Source: Variovorax flavidus
GTDB lineage: Bacteria > Pseudomonadota > Gammaproteobacteria > Burkholderiales > Burkholderiaceae_C
Direction: 5' to 3'
NCBI RefSeq assembly: GCF_030317145.1
Contig: NZ_JASZYE010000001.1
Span: forward strand, 1,612,001-1,676,000
Length of the DNA: 64,000 nucleotides
In this document: positions 27,643 through 36,864 of the stretch, one piece after another
How positions within the stretch are numbered: the first letter of the stretch is position 1
How the letters are laid out: every line of letters starts with the position of its first letter
Program-made: the position numbers and the translations under genes
The notes under the pieces: model-generated
What the model was told of the DNA's origin: nothing
The model's database searches: none
What the model saw: the letters and a program-made list of their open reading frames with translations, nothing else

Positions 27643-28911
27643 TCACTGCGGGGGACGCTGGCGTCTGCTGCCTTCGCCGCGCGCCGTGCGCGGGCCGTTC
27701 GCCGGGCGCTGCGCGGCGGGGTTGTCGCCTTGCAGCAGCACGCGGGCGCCGTCCTTCAGGCGGTCGCCGCCTTCGGTCACCACGTCCTCGCCGACCTTCA
27801 GGCCGTCGACGATCGCGACCACGTCGACCGTCGACTCGCCCCGCTTCACGGTGCGCATCGACACCGTGCGGTCTTCATTGACGACGTACACGAAGTTGCC
27901 ATTGGGGCCGGTGCGCACGGCCGTCACCGGCACGACGATCGCGTCGACCGTGCGCAAGGTCATCTGCACGTTGACGAACTGGTTCGGGAACAGCGGCGTG
28001 CCGGCGTTCGCGAAGCGGGCCTTGGCACGCACGGTGCCGGTGCTGGTGTCGACGATGTTGTCGAGCGTGGAGAACACGCCGGTGTCCAGCGGCGTCGCGC
28101 TGCGCACGCGGTCCAGCGCCTTGACGGGCAGCGGCTCGCCCTTGGCGAGCTGGGCCTGGATGTCGGGCACGCGGTCCTGCGGCACGGCGAACTGCACGTC
28201 GATGGGGTTCATCTGCGTGATGACGGCGATGCCGGTCGTCGCATTGGCCGTGACGATGTTGCCGGGGTCGACCGTGCGCAGGCCGATGCGGCCGGCCACG
28301 GGCGCGGTGATGCGCGTGTAGTCGAGGTTCAGCTTGGCGGCAGCCTCGGCGGCGCGGTCGGTGATCACCGTGCCTTCGAGCTGCTTGACCAGTGCGGCCT
28401 GCGTATCGACGTCCTGCCGGGCGATCGAGTCCTGGGTCAGCAGCGTGCGGTAGCGCGCCAGCGTGACTCTCGCCGCCTCGAGCGACGCCTCATCGCGCAC
28501 GCGGGTGCCCTGGGCCTGCATCAGTGCCTGCTCGTACGGGCGCGGGTCGATGCGAGCCAGCAGCTGGCCCTTGGTCACGGACTGGCCCTCCTGGTAGAGC
28601 ACCTCGGTCAGCACGCCGCCGACCTGGGGGCGCAGCGTGATGGTCGCCAATGGCGTCACGGTGCCCAGGGCATCGATGACGATCGGCAGTTCGGCCCGGC
28701 GCGCGGCGGCATGGCCGACCGTGGAACTCGCACCGCCGAAGCCGCGGGCGCCCGTCGGCTCGCCGGAGCGCTTGATCAGGTACCAGGCGCCCCACGCCAG
28801 CCCCAGCACCACCAGGAGCGCCAGCAGGCTGCCCAGCCAGCGACGCCGGCGTGAGGGAGCCCGGGGGGCGGGATGGGCGGTCGGGGTGGGCTCGGGGATG
28901 GGAGACGACAT
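27643..28911 (-). CDS. mdtA: RND periplasmic adaptor (membrane fusion) protein, MdtA-like
   Basis: Adaptor of 422 aa. The chosen ATG at 28911 gives a short Pro-rich cytoplasmic tail ([20 protein letters not shown]), an Arg patch and a membrane anchor at residues about 25-45, then the barrel-sandwich hybrid ([36 protein letters not shown]), an alpha-hairpin and a beta-barrel. The C-terminus is low-complexity (Arg/Pro/Gly). An open frame continues upstream to 29253 but covers the presumed regulatory region. First gene of mdtABC-oprM; mdtB begins 10 nt downstream. Confidence 0.93.
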   Translation of the reverse strand: MSSPIPEPTPTAHPAPRAPSRRRRWLGSLLALLVVLGLAWGAWYLIKRSGEPTGARGFGGASSTVGHAAARRAELPIVIDALGTVTPLATITLRPQVGGVLTEVLYQEGQSVTKGQLLARIDPRPYEQALMQAQGTRVRDEASLEAARVTLARYRTLLTQDSIARQDVDTQAALVKQLEGTVITDRAAEAAAKLNLDYTRITAPVAGRIGLRTVDPGNIVTANATTGIAVITQMNPIDVQFAVPQDRVPDIQAQLAKGEPLPVKALDRVRSATPLDTGVFSTLDNIVDTSTGTVRAKARFANAGTPLFPNQFVNVQMTLRTVDAIVVPVTAVRTGPNGNFVYVVNEDRTVSMRTVKRGESTVDVVAIVDGLKVGEDVVTEGGDRLKDGARVLLQGDNPAAQRPANGPRTARGEGSRRQRPPQ

Positions 28912-28994
28912 CGGAGAGTTGGGCGTGTGAATGGGCCGATCGGCTGCAGGCCCGTAGTGGAGCGCCGAATCGTAGCGCCCAGCCCCTCCCAACC

Positions 28995-29010
28995 GTAAAG
29001 CCTCGGTAAA
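28995..29010. promoter_or_regulatory. GTAAA-N6-GTAAA box upstream of mdtABC
   Basis: Direct repeats GTAAA at 28995-28999 and 29006-29010 are 11 bp apart start to start, about one helical turn. The pattern matches the CpxR consensus GTAAA-N5-GTAAA with one extra spacer base. It sits 84-99 bp before mdtA and about 130 bp before the divergent membrane-protein gene. In E. coli CpxR and BaeR control mdtABC. Neither regulator is encoded in this window. Confidence 0.45.
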
Positions 29011-29139
29011 GCCGGCGTTGCGCACTGCGTCTGGCGACATCGGAATGCAACTGGCGCCGCCAAAAGGCGATTCGTCGCATCGGCGTGGCGGCCTGGGGGA
29101 GCGATCGGCACAGTCCGCCCATCGATCCAGGAGCCCGTC

Positions 29140-29553
29140 ATGCAAATGTCCCCGATCATCGCCGTTCACCTCACCGCCGCCGTGAGCGCGCTCGTTCTCG
29201 GCCCCGTCGTTCTGTGGGCGCGCCGCGGCCGCACCCAGCGCCCCCGGCTTCACCGTGCGCTCGGCTACGCGTGGGTCACCCTGATGGTGATGACCGCGGT
29301 GTCAGCTCTGTTCATCCGCGACTTCAGGCTGCCGAACCTTGGGGGCTACACGCCGATCCACCTGCTGGTCCCGGCGGTCTTCTTCGGCCTGGCGCGCGCC
29401 TTCTGGAAGCTTGCCAAGGGCGACATCCGCAGCCATCGCATCTCGATGCAGGTGACCTACATCAGCGCCTGCATCGTGGCCGGCGGCTTCACGCTGCTAC
29501 CCAGCCGCTATCTCGGCCAGATCCTGTGGGGCCAGTGGCTGGGCCTTGTCTGA
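29140..29553 (+). CDS. DUF2306-like multi-pass membrane protein
   Basis: A 137-aa protein with four hydrophobic segments. The HLTAAVSALVLGPVVLWARR opening, conserved Arg/His pair in PRLHRALGYAWV and HRISMQVTYISACI are typical of DUF2306-type proteins, whose function is not established. The ATG at 29140 follows CCAGGAGC. It starts a plus-strand series of small membrane proteins that leads to a LytS/LytTR pair. Confidence 0.75.
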   Translation: MQMSPIIAVHLTAAVSALVLGPVVLWARRGRTQRPRLHRALGYAWVTLMVMTAVSALFIRDFRLPNLGGYTPIHLLVPAVFFGLARAFWKLAKGDIRSHRISMQVTYISACIVAGGFTLLPSRYLGQILWGQWLGLV

Positions 29554-29603
29554 TCCTCTCGCCGATTCCGCTCGATTGTCCCGATCCCGCACGGAGAACC
29601 ACC

Positions 29604-30122
29604 ATGCTCATGCTGACCCAGATCCTCTTCCACACCCCCAAGTGGGTGTTCGTGCTCTTCGCCACCCTGCTCTGGCTCGGCGCCAAGCAACTGCTGGCCG
29701 GCAGCGTGAGCCTCGTGCGGGTGACGCTCCTGCCCATCGTGATGACGGGCCTGTCGGTCTACGGCGTCGCTTCCGCCTTCGGCGACTCGCCGATGGCCTT
29801 GCTGGCGTGGGCCGCCACGGCCTTTTCGCTGCCCGGGCTCGTGATGCAGCGCGCCCTGCCGGCCAGCACGCGCTACGACGCGGCAACGCGCCAGTTCCAC
29901 GTTGCCGGCAGCGCGGTCCCGATGATGCTGATGATGGGCATCTTCTTCACCAAGTACGTCGTGGGCGTGCTGCTGGCGATGCATCCGGAACTCGCGCACC
30001 AGGCGTCGTTCGCCATCGGAATCAGTGCGCTGTATGGCGTGTTCACCGGTATCTTCATGGGCCGTGCGATCCGGCTGTGGCGCCTGGCGATCCAGGCCGA
30101 CCGCGCCACCCTCGCCGTCTGA
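29604..30122 (+). CDS. Uncharacterised multi-pass membrane protein
   Basis: A 172-aa hydrophobic protein with about five membrane helices (MLMLTQILFHTPKWVFVLFA start, LLWLGAKQL, PIVMTGLSVYGVASAF, MMLMMGIFFTKYVVGVLLAM). I recognise no characterised family. The start at ATG 29604 follows CGGAGAACC. It lies 50 nt behind the DUF2306-like gene and 19 nt before the next, so co-transcription is likely. Confidence 0.72.
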   Translation: MLMLTQILFHTPKWVFVLFATLLWLGAKQLLAGSVSLVRVTLLPIVMTGLSVYGVASAFGDSPMALLAWAATAFSLPGLVMQRALPASTRYDAATRQFHVAGSAVPMMLMMGIFFTKYVVGVLLAMHPELAHQASFAIGISALYGVFTGIFMGRAIRLWRLAIQADRATLAV

Positions 30123-30141
30123 CATCCAAAGGAGCCACACC

Positions 30142-30423
30142 ATGCCCTCGAACGACATCGACCGACTGGCGCGCCGCCGCGCCAAGGCCAAGATCGGCTG
30201 GTTCATCCACGCCACGGCGTACGTCACGGTCAACCTGTTGCTGGTCGCCATCTCGCTGCTCAGCGGCCATGGCTGGGCTATCTATCCGGCGCTGGGCTGG
30301 GGACTGGGCCTCGCATTGCATGGGGCGGCCGTATGGCTGTTCGCGCCCGGCGGCCGCATGCTGGAGCGGATGGTGGAGCGCGAACGCGCCCGCCTCGCCG
30401 GCGCCAAGGGAGACCCATGGTGA
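30142..30423 (+). CDS. Small 2TM-domain membrane protein
   Basis: A 93-aa protein with a basic N-terminus (DIDRLARRRAKAKIGWFIHA), two membrane helices and a charged C-terminal helix (RMLERMVERERARLAG), matching the 2TM domain (PF13239) layout. 2TM domains are often fused to or encoded near LytTR-type histidine kinases, and such a kinase lies two genes downstream. The start at ATG 30142 follows AAGGAG. Its stop overlaps the next gene by 7 bp. Confidence 0.78.
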   Translation: MPSNDIDRLARRRAKAKIGWFIHATAYVTVNLLLVAISLLSGHGWAIYPALGWGLGLALHGAAVWLFAPGGRMLERMVERERARLAGAKGDPW

Positions 30424-31454
30424 GGGCCTCGACCTGGTGCCGACTGGCGCTGGCAGCGGCCTGCGCGCTGGCTTCGGCCGCGCACGCCGCCACCGGGCTC
30501 ACCGTGCTGGCAGCACCCGCGGACTCCGGGCCGGTCACGGTCTTCTACCCGACCGCCGCGCCCGCCACGCCGGTGCGGCGCGGCCCCTTCACCCTGAACG
30601 TCGCCGTCGACGCGGCACCTGTCGCCGGCAACCGCCGCCTGATCGTCATCTCGCACGGCTCCGGCGGATCGCCCTGGGAGCACACCGACCTGACGCAGGT
30701 GCTGGTGGCCGCGGGCTTCACCGTCGCCGTGCCGGAGCACGCCGGGGACAACTGGCACGACCACAGCGCGGTCGGCCCGGCGTCGTGGAGGCACAGGCCG
30801 CACGAGGTGACCCAGGCCATCGATGCGATGGCGGCCGACCCGCGCTTTTCGCCGCTGCTCGACCTGAAACGCGTGGGCGTCTACGGCATGTCGGCCGGCG
30901 GGCTCACGGCCCTGACGCTGGCTGGTGCCCGCTGGTCCCCGGCCCTGCTCGCCCGACATTGCGAAGCCCATCTCGCGGAGGACTTTCCGACCTGCGTCGG
31001 CCTCAGCACCGAACTCACGGGCGGTCCGCTCGACGCGCTTCGCATGGGCATGGCCCGCCGGGTAATCCGATGGAAGTTCGAGAGCGAGACCGCGCTGGAG
31101 GGATGGACCGATCCGCGCATCGCCGCCGCCGTGGCCGCGGTGCCGATGGCGGCGCCGATCGACATGCCGACGCTGTCCGCGCCCGGCATCCCCCTCGGCC
31201 TGGTACGCGCCGGCCAGGACGCCTGGCTCGCGCCGCGCTGGCACATCGACGCCGTGCGCGCCACCTGCGCCGGCTGCGTGCTGGTCGCGGACATGACCGA
31301 AGCCGGCCACGGCTCGATCCTTTCGCCCACGCCGCCCGATCTCCCGCCACGCGCCGCACGGCTGCTGAACGATCCGCCCGGCTTCGACCGGCGCACGCTC
31401 GACGGCGTGTACGCCGCCATGCGGGATTTCTTCGTCCAGAATCTCCTGCCATGA
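30417..31454 (+). CDS. Secreted alpha/beta hydrolase (dienelactone hydrolase / PAF-acetylhydrolase-like)
   Basis: A 345-aa protein with a signal peptide (cleavage near AAHAAT). The core has the HGSGGSPWEHTDL oxyanion region, nucleophile elbow GMSAGG, and a likely catalytic His in EAGHGSILSP, the pattern of platelet-activating-factor acetylhydrolase-like dienelactone-hydrolase-fold enzymes. The start at ATG 30417 overlaps the end of the 2TM gene, so the two are translationally coupled. Probably a periplasmic esterase; substrate unknown. Confidence 0.85.
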   Translation: MVRASTWCRLALAAACALASAAHAATGLTVLAAPADSGPVTVFYPTAAPATPVRRGPFTLNVAVDAAPVAGNRRLIVISHGSGGSPWEHTDLTQVLVAAGFTVAVPEHAGDNWHDHSAVGPASWRHRPHEVTQAIDAMAADPRFSPLLDLKRVGVYGMSAGGLTALTLAGARWSPALLARHCEAHLAEDFPTCVGLSTELTGGPLDALRMGMARRVIRWKFESETALEGWTDPRIAAAVAAVPMAAPIDMPTLSAPGIPLGLVRAGQDAWLAPRWHIDAVRATCAGCVLVADMTEAGHGSILSPTPPDLPPRAARLLNDPPGFDRRTLDGVYAAMRDFFVQNLLP

Positions 31455-31503
31455 GAGCGCTGTTGCCCAACCTGCGCGGTGCGCCCGGCGCCGGAGACAT
31501 CCC

Positions 31504-32574
31504 TTGATCGCCACCCTCCGACGCAACATGACGCGCGAGAACGGCGTGGACCTGCTGCGCCACGCGCTGACGACCGCGCTCTTTTCTTCCCTCATTGCCA
31601 TCGCGCTCGCCATTTCCGGGCGCGGCGCGTGGGGTGCCCAGTTCGTCTATTCGCTCTCGATCGGCATGATCAGCTGGGTCGTCATCGACGTTGGGCGGCT
31701 GATGATGAGTCCCGATCCCCGGAAACTCTGGCCGAACGGCTTCAAGGGGGTGCTGCTGGTGCTGGTCGGGATCACGGCCGGATTTCTGGGCGGCAACGCC
31801 ATCGGCGACGCCTGGACCGGCGCGCCCCTGCTCGAGTTCTGGACCTTCGCGCCGCACAAGTTCGCCTCGACCCTGGTCATCACCGCGGTCGCCGGGATCG
31901 CGATCTGCTATTTCTATTACAGCCGCGGCAAGAGCAAGTACCTCGAGGGCGAGATCGCCCTCGCCCAGCGAGACGCCGCCGACGCCCGTCTCAAGTTGCT
32001 CGAAACCCAGCTCGAGCCGCACATGCTCTTCAACACCCTGGCCAACCTGCGGGTGCTCATCACGACCGACCCGCAGCGCGCCGTGGCCATGCTCGACCGC
32101 CTGAACAGCTATCTGCGCGTGACCCTCGGCGGCTCGCGTGCCTTGGCCCATCCGCTCGCCGCCGAGTTCGACCGGCTGGGCGACTACCTTGAACTGATGT
32201 CCGTGCGCATGGGCGACCGGCTGCGCTACACGCTGGATCTGCCAGACAACCTGCGCGATGTGCTCGTGCCGCCGCTGATGCTGCAGCCGCTGGTCGAGAA
32301 CAGCATCCGCCACGGGCTGGAACCGCAGGTGGAAGGCGGCGAGATCACGGTGCGCGCACGCCGCGAGGGCGGCCAGCTCGTCATCGAGGTGAGCGACACC
32401 GGCGTAGGCATCGGCCACGCACCCGCGCCTTCGAGCGCCGAAGCCGGCGGATTCGGCGTCGCCCAGGTGCGCGAACGACTGACCACGGTCTACGGCGCGC
32501 AGAGTTCGATGACCATGAGCGCGCTCGCGACCGGTGGCACATGCGCCACCATCACCTTCCCCTTGCCGACATGA
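31504..32574 (+). CDS. LytS/AlgZ-type sensor histidine kinase
   Basis: A 356-aa membrane histidine kinase of the His_kinase (PF06580) family. Residues 1-135 contain four hydrophobic helices; phospho-acceptor H173 lies in LETQLEPHMLFNTLANLRVL; the HATPase part has LQPLVENSIRHGLEP, VSDTGVGIG and GFGVAQVRERL. TTG 31504 is used as the start because GGAGA lies 6 nt upstream; the first ATG is at 31528. The response-regulator ATG overlaps its stop by 4 bp, the usual LytS-LytR layout. Confidence 0.93.
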   Translation: MIATLRRNMTRENGVDLLRHALTTALFSSLIAIALAISGRGAWGAQFVYSLSIGMISWVVIDVGRLMMSPDPRKLWPNGFKGVLLVLVGITAGFLGGNAIGDAWTGAPLLEFWTFAPHKFASTLVITAVAGIAICYFYYSRGKSKYLEGEIALAQRDAADARLKLLETQLEPHMLFNTLANLRVLITTDPQRAVAMLDRLNSYLRVTLGGSRALAHPLAAEFDRLGDYLELMSVRMGDRLRYTLDLPDNLRDVLVPPLMLQPLVENSIRHGLEPQVEGGEITVRARREGGQLVIEVSDTGVGIGHAPAPSSAEAGGFGVAQVRERLTTVYGAQSSMTMSALATGGTCATITFPLPT

Positions 32575-33404
32575 CACCTACCGCCCTCATCGCCGAAGAC
32601 GAACCGCTGCTGGCCCAGGCATTGCGTGCCGAACTCGCCGCCGCCTGGCCGGAGCTTCAGATCCTCGCCTCCGTCGGCGATGGGCGCAGCGCCGTGCGCG
32701 AGGCGCTGGAACAGCTGCCGCAGGTGCTCTTCCTCGACATCCGCATGCCGGGGCTCGATGGCTTGGGCGTTGCCGCCGAACTCGCCGACGCCTGGCCGAC
32801 CGACGAGGCGCCGATGCCGCAACTGGTCTTCGTGACTGCCTACGACGAGTACGCCGCCCGCGCCTTCGATGCCCAGGCCATCGACTACGTGCTGAAGCCC
32901 GTGCAGCCCGATCGCCTGCGCCGCACCGTGGGCCGGTTGCGGCAGGCGCTGGAATCGCGTCCCTCGGCCTCGTTGCCGGCCGACGATGTGCTCGCCAGCA
33001 CCCTCGCCCAATGGCGCAAGGTGCTCGCCGCCGCCGGCGAAGGCGCGCCATCGGCGGGCAACGGAGGGCCGCTCAAGCTCATTGCTGCCAGCGAGGCCGG
33101 CTCATCCGGCAGCAGCGTGCGGATGGTGCCCATCGATGAAGTGCAGTATTTCGAAGCCGCCGACAAGTACGTCCGCGTGCTGACCGCCACGCACGAATAC
33201 CTGATCCGCACGCCTCTGAAGCAACTGCTGCCGCAACTCGACCCCAACCTCTTCTGGCAGGTGCACCGCGCCGTGGTCGTACGCAGCGATGCGATCGACT
33301 CCGTGCATCGCGACGAAACCGGCAAGCAGCACCTGAACCTGCGCGGCCGCACGGAAAAGATCCCGGTCAGCAGGCTCTATGCGCACCTCTTTCGCGCCAT
33401 GTAA
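32571..33404 (+). CDS. LytTR-family response regulator (AlgR/LytR-like)
   Basis: A 277-aa DNA-binding response regulator. Residues 1-125 are a receiver with phospho-acceptor D56 in VLFLDIRMPGLDG and the conserved Lys in YVLKPVQPDRL. Residues about 165-277 are the LytTR beta-rich DNA-binding domain (VPIDEVQYFEAADKYVRVLT, FWQVHRAVVVRSDAIDSV). It is co-translated with the kinase. Targets may include the membrane-protein genes upstream; no clear LytTR repeat pair was found before 29140. Confidence 0.95.
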   Translation: MTPTALIAEDEPLLAQALRAELAAAWPELQILASVGDGRSAVREALEQLPQVLFLDIRMPGLDGLGVAAELADAWPTDEAPMPQLVFVTAYDEYAARAFDAQAIDYVLKPVQPDRLRRTVGRLRQALESRPSASLPADDVLASTLAQWRKVLAAAGEGAPSAGNGGPLKLIAASEAGSSGSSVRMVPIDEVQYFEAADKYVRVLTATHEYLIRTPLKQLLPQLDPNLFWQVHRAVVVRSDAIDSVHRDETGKQHLNLRGRTEKIPVSRLYAHLFRAM

Positions 33405-33424
33405 TCACAAAGTCGACACCCAAG

Positions 33425-33453
33425 AAAAAACCGGCCCCTTTTCGGAGGCCGGC
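33425..33453 (-). terminator. Intrinsic terminator of the PXPV-repeat gene
   Basis: Read on the minus strand, CCGGCC (33452-33447) and GGCCGG (33436-33431) form a stem that is followed by six T residues (33430-33425). It lies 34 nt after the PXPV gene stop. On the plus strand the hairpin lacks a T run, so it works mainly for the minus strand. Confidence 0.8.
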
Positions 33454-33485
33454 TTCGTCATGTGACAGCAGATGATGGATTCGGC

Positions 33486-33827
33486 TCAGCGCCAGTCGCG
33501 ACGATAGCCGTGCGAGCGGTAGTAGCCCGGTGCCGGACGGTAATACCCGCGCGGAGGACCGTAGTAGCCGCGCGGCGGGCCGTAGTACACGGGCGCCGGA
33601 CGGTAGTACACCGGAGGCGGCGGGGCGTAATACACCGGGGCCGGCGGATAGTAGACCGGTGCCGGCGCGTAGTACGGCGCACCCACGCCGACCGCGACGC
33701 CAGGAACATTGACCCCGACCGACCAGGCCACGTTGGCGGCGCTCGCCGAAGCCGTGGCAAACAGTGCGCCCGCTGCGACCGCTCCGGCGGCGGCCCATTT
33801 GAAGAGAGTGGAACGAGTGACGCTCAT
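33486..33827 (-). CDS. Secreted PXPV/Tyr-Gly-rich repeat protein
   Basis: A 113-aa protein. Residues 1-32 are a signal peptide (AAGALFATASASA). From about residue 50 to the end it is a chain of short repeats of the type PAPVYY and PPRGYY (about nine YY pairs), ending in basic residues (RSHGYRRDWR). This matches the PXPV repeat (PF12778) proteins common in Burkholderiales, whose function is unknown. A ribosome site AGGAG precedes ATG 33827; an upstream in-frame extension to 33950 is disfavoured because it would bury the signal peptide. Confidence 0.82.
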   Translation of the reverse strand: MSVTRSTLFKWAAAGAVAAGALFATASASAANVAWSVGVNVPGVAVGVGAPYYAPAPVYYPPAPVYYAPPPPVYYRPAPVYYGPPRGYYGPPRGYYRPAPGYYRSHGYRRDWR

Positions 33828-33963
33828 GATGTGAACTCCTGTAGGGGCGGGTGTTGGCCGCCCATGTCTGTATTGAACGCGGCAAGTGTCAACCCGGTGT
33901 ACGCCGCTCTGTGAAGAAGGTTGCCAAAAGTAACGCCTCCGAGGCGCCACCTAGAATGAGCGG

Positions 33964-35766
<1,803 letters not shown>

Positions 35767-35793
35767 TTCCCCCCGGCCAACCCGGTCGGGCGC

Positions 35794-36729
35794 CTACAGG
35801 GGCTTCGTCAGATAGACCGCCTCGCGCCCCACGATCGCCCGCTGCGCCGGCATGAAGATCGTGCACTCGTCACACGGTGCGCGAATCTCGTCCGGCCCGT
35901 TGTTGGCGATCAGTTCGCCCTTCGCGAAGGTCTCGAAGCCGACCAGCGGGCGCACGAAGCGGAAGTCCTCTGACTGGATCACATGCGTCTGCAGCAACTC
36001 GAAGCGGCGTTGCGCTTCGGGCGCGGGCGTCGCCGGATCCTTGTCGACGAGGCCGAAATGCGCCAGGAAGCGCATCGTCACCTCGGTGGCGAGATCGGCG
36101 GCAGCCTGCTTGAAGTGTTGGCCGCACTCGACCACCATCGCGGCACCCGGCGCGTCGGGACCGGCATGCAAGCCATGCTGGATCAGCGGCGTGCCCGAGC
36201 CGAGCCCGCTGGGCATCACCAGATGGACCGGCGGCAGGCCGATCGCCATCGCCACCTTGGCATTGCGATCGAAGGCGGGGTAGACCCAGAACGGCACGAC
36301 GTCCTGGCTCGTCGAGTGGATGTCGAGGATGTGCTGTGCTGCGGCCACCACCGGGCGCAGTTGGCGCGCCCGGCGCAATTCGGGGCTGTCGTCCGGGCCG
36401 TCCAGCCATTCGTCTGACCACACGCGATTGAGGTTGTGCACGATCTGGCGGTTCTCGTGCGGGCGCTCGGGATCGAAGGCGTTGTAGGCCTCCACGTGGG
36501 CAAAGCTCACCGTCAGCGTCCCGATCTGCGGGCGCACGCCGGTGTCCAGCAGATGGGTTGCCGCGACCATGCCGCAGATCTCGTTGCCATGGGTCAATGC
36601 ATTGATCAGCAAGTGGGGACCCGGCTTGCCGGATTCGAACCGGTGCACGTAGTCGATGCCGGTGTTGCCTTGGCGGTAGGCGGAGAGGTCGCGGGGGAGC
36701 ACTTCGAGATCGGGCGGATTCTGCGTCAT
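35794..36729 (-). CDS. Succinylglutamate desuccinylase/aspartoacylase-family zinc hydrolase
   Basis: A 311-aa enzyme of the AstE/AspA branch of the M14 metallo-carboxypeptidase fold. Zinc ligands are H47 and E50 (NALTHGNE) and H138 (HILDIHST); the substrate-carboxylate Arg/Asn set is visible in NRQIVHNLNRVW. Such enzymes remove acyl groups from N-acyl amino acids. The ATG at 36729 is selected because the family similarity begins there; an in-frame extension to 36960 overlaps the divergent hsdM start. The ending is convergent with glnS. Confidence 0.85.
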   Translation of the reverse strand: MTQNPPDLEVLPRDLSAYRQGNTGIDYVHRFESGKPGPHLLINALTHGNEICGMVAATHLLDTGVRPQIGTLTVSFAHVEAYNAFDPERPHENRQIVHNLNRVWSDEWLDGPDDSPELRRARQLRPVVAAAQHILDIHSTSQDVVPFWVYPAFDRNAKVAMAIGLPPVHLVMPSGLGSGTPLIQHGLHAGPDAPGAAMVVECGQHFKQAAADLATEVTMRFLAHFGLVDKDPATPAPEAQRRFELLQTHVIQSEDFRFVRPLVGFETFAKGELIANNGPDEIRAPCDECTIFMPAQRAIVGREAVYLTKPL

Positions 36730-36864
36730 GGGGGGATTTTTCTCCGTGAAGGACGGCCAAGCCGAACCCGCCGAGTTTGCCGCAGGTCGCGACAGGGCGT
36801 CGGCCAGCCATTTGCCTCGTAGACTCGTGGGCTCACCCATGCGCACTTCCCGACCCCGTTTCCC

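Noticed and set aside
24753..27881. Long plus-strand open frames (568 and 449 codons)
   Set aside because: Antisense to mdtB and mdtA; rich in Arg and His with no folds recognised.
28912..29253. Extension of mdtA upstream of 28911
   Set aside because: It would delete the intergenic region, overlap a divergent gene and place non-hydrophobic sequence before the membrane anchor.
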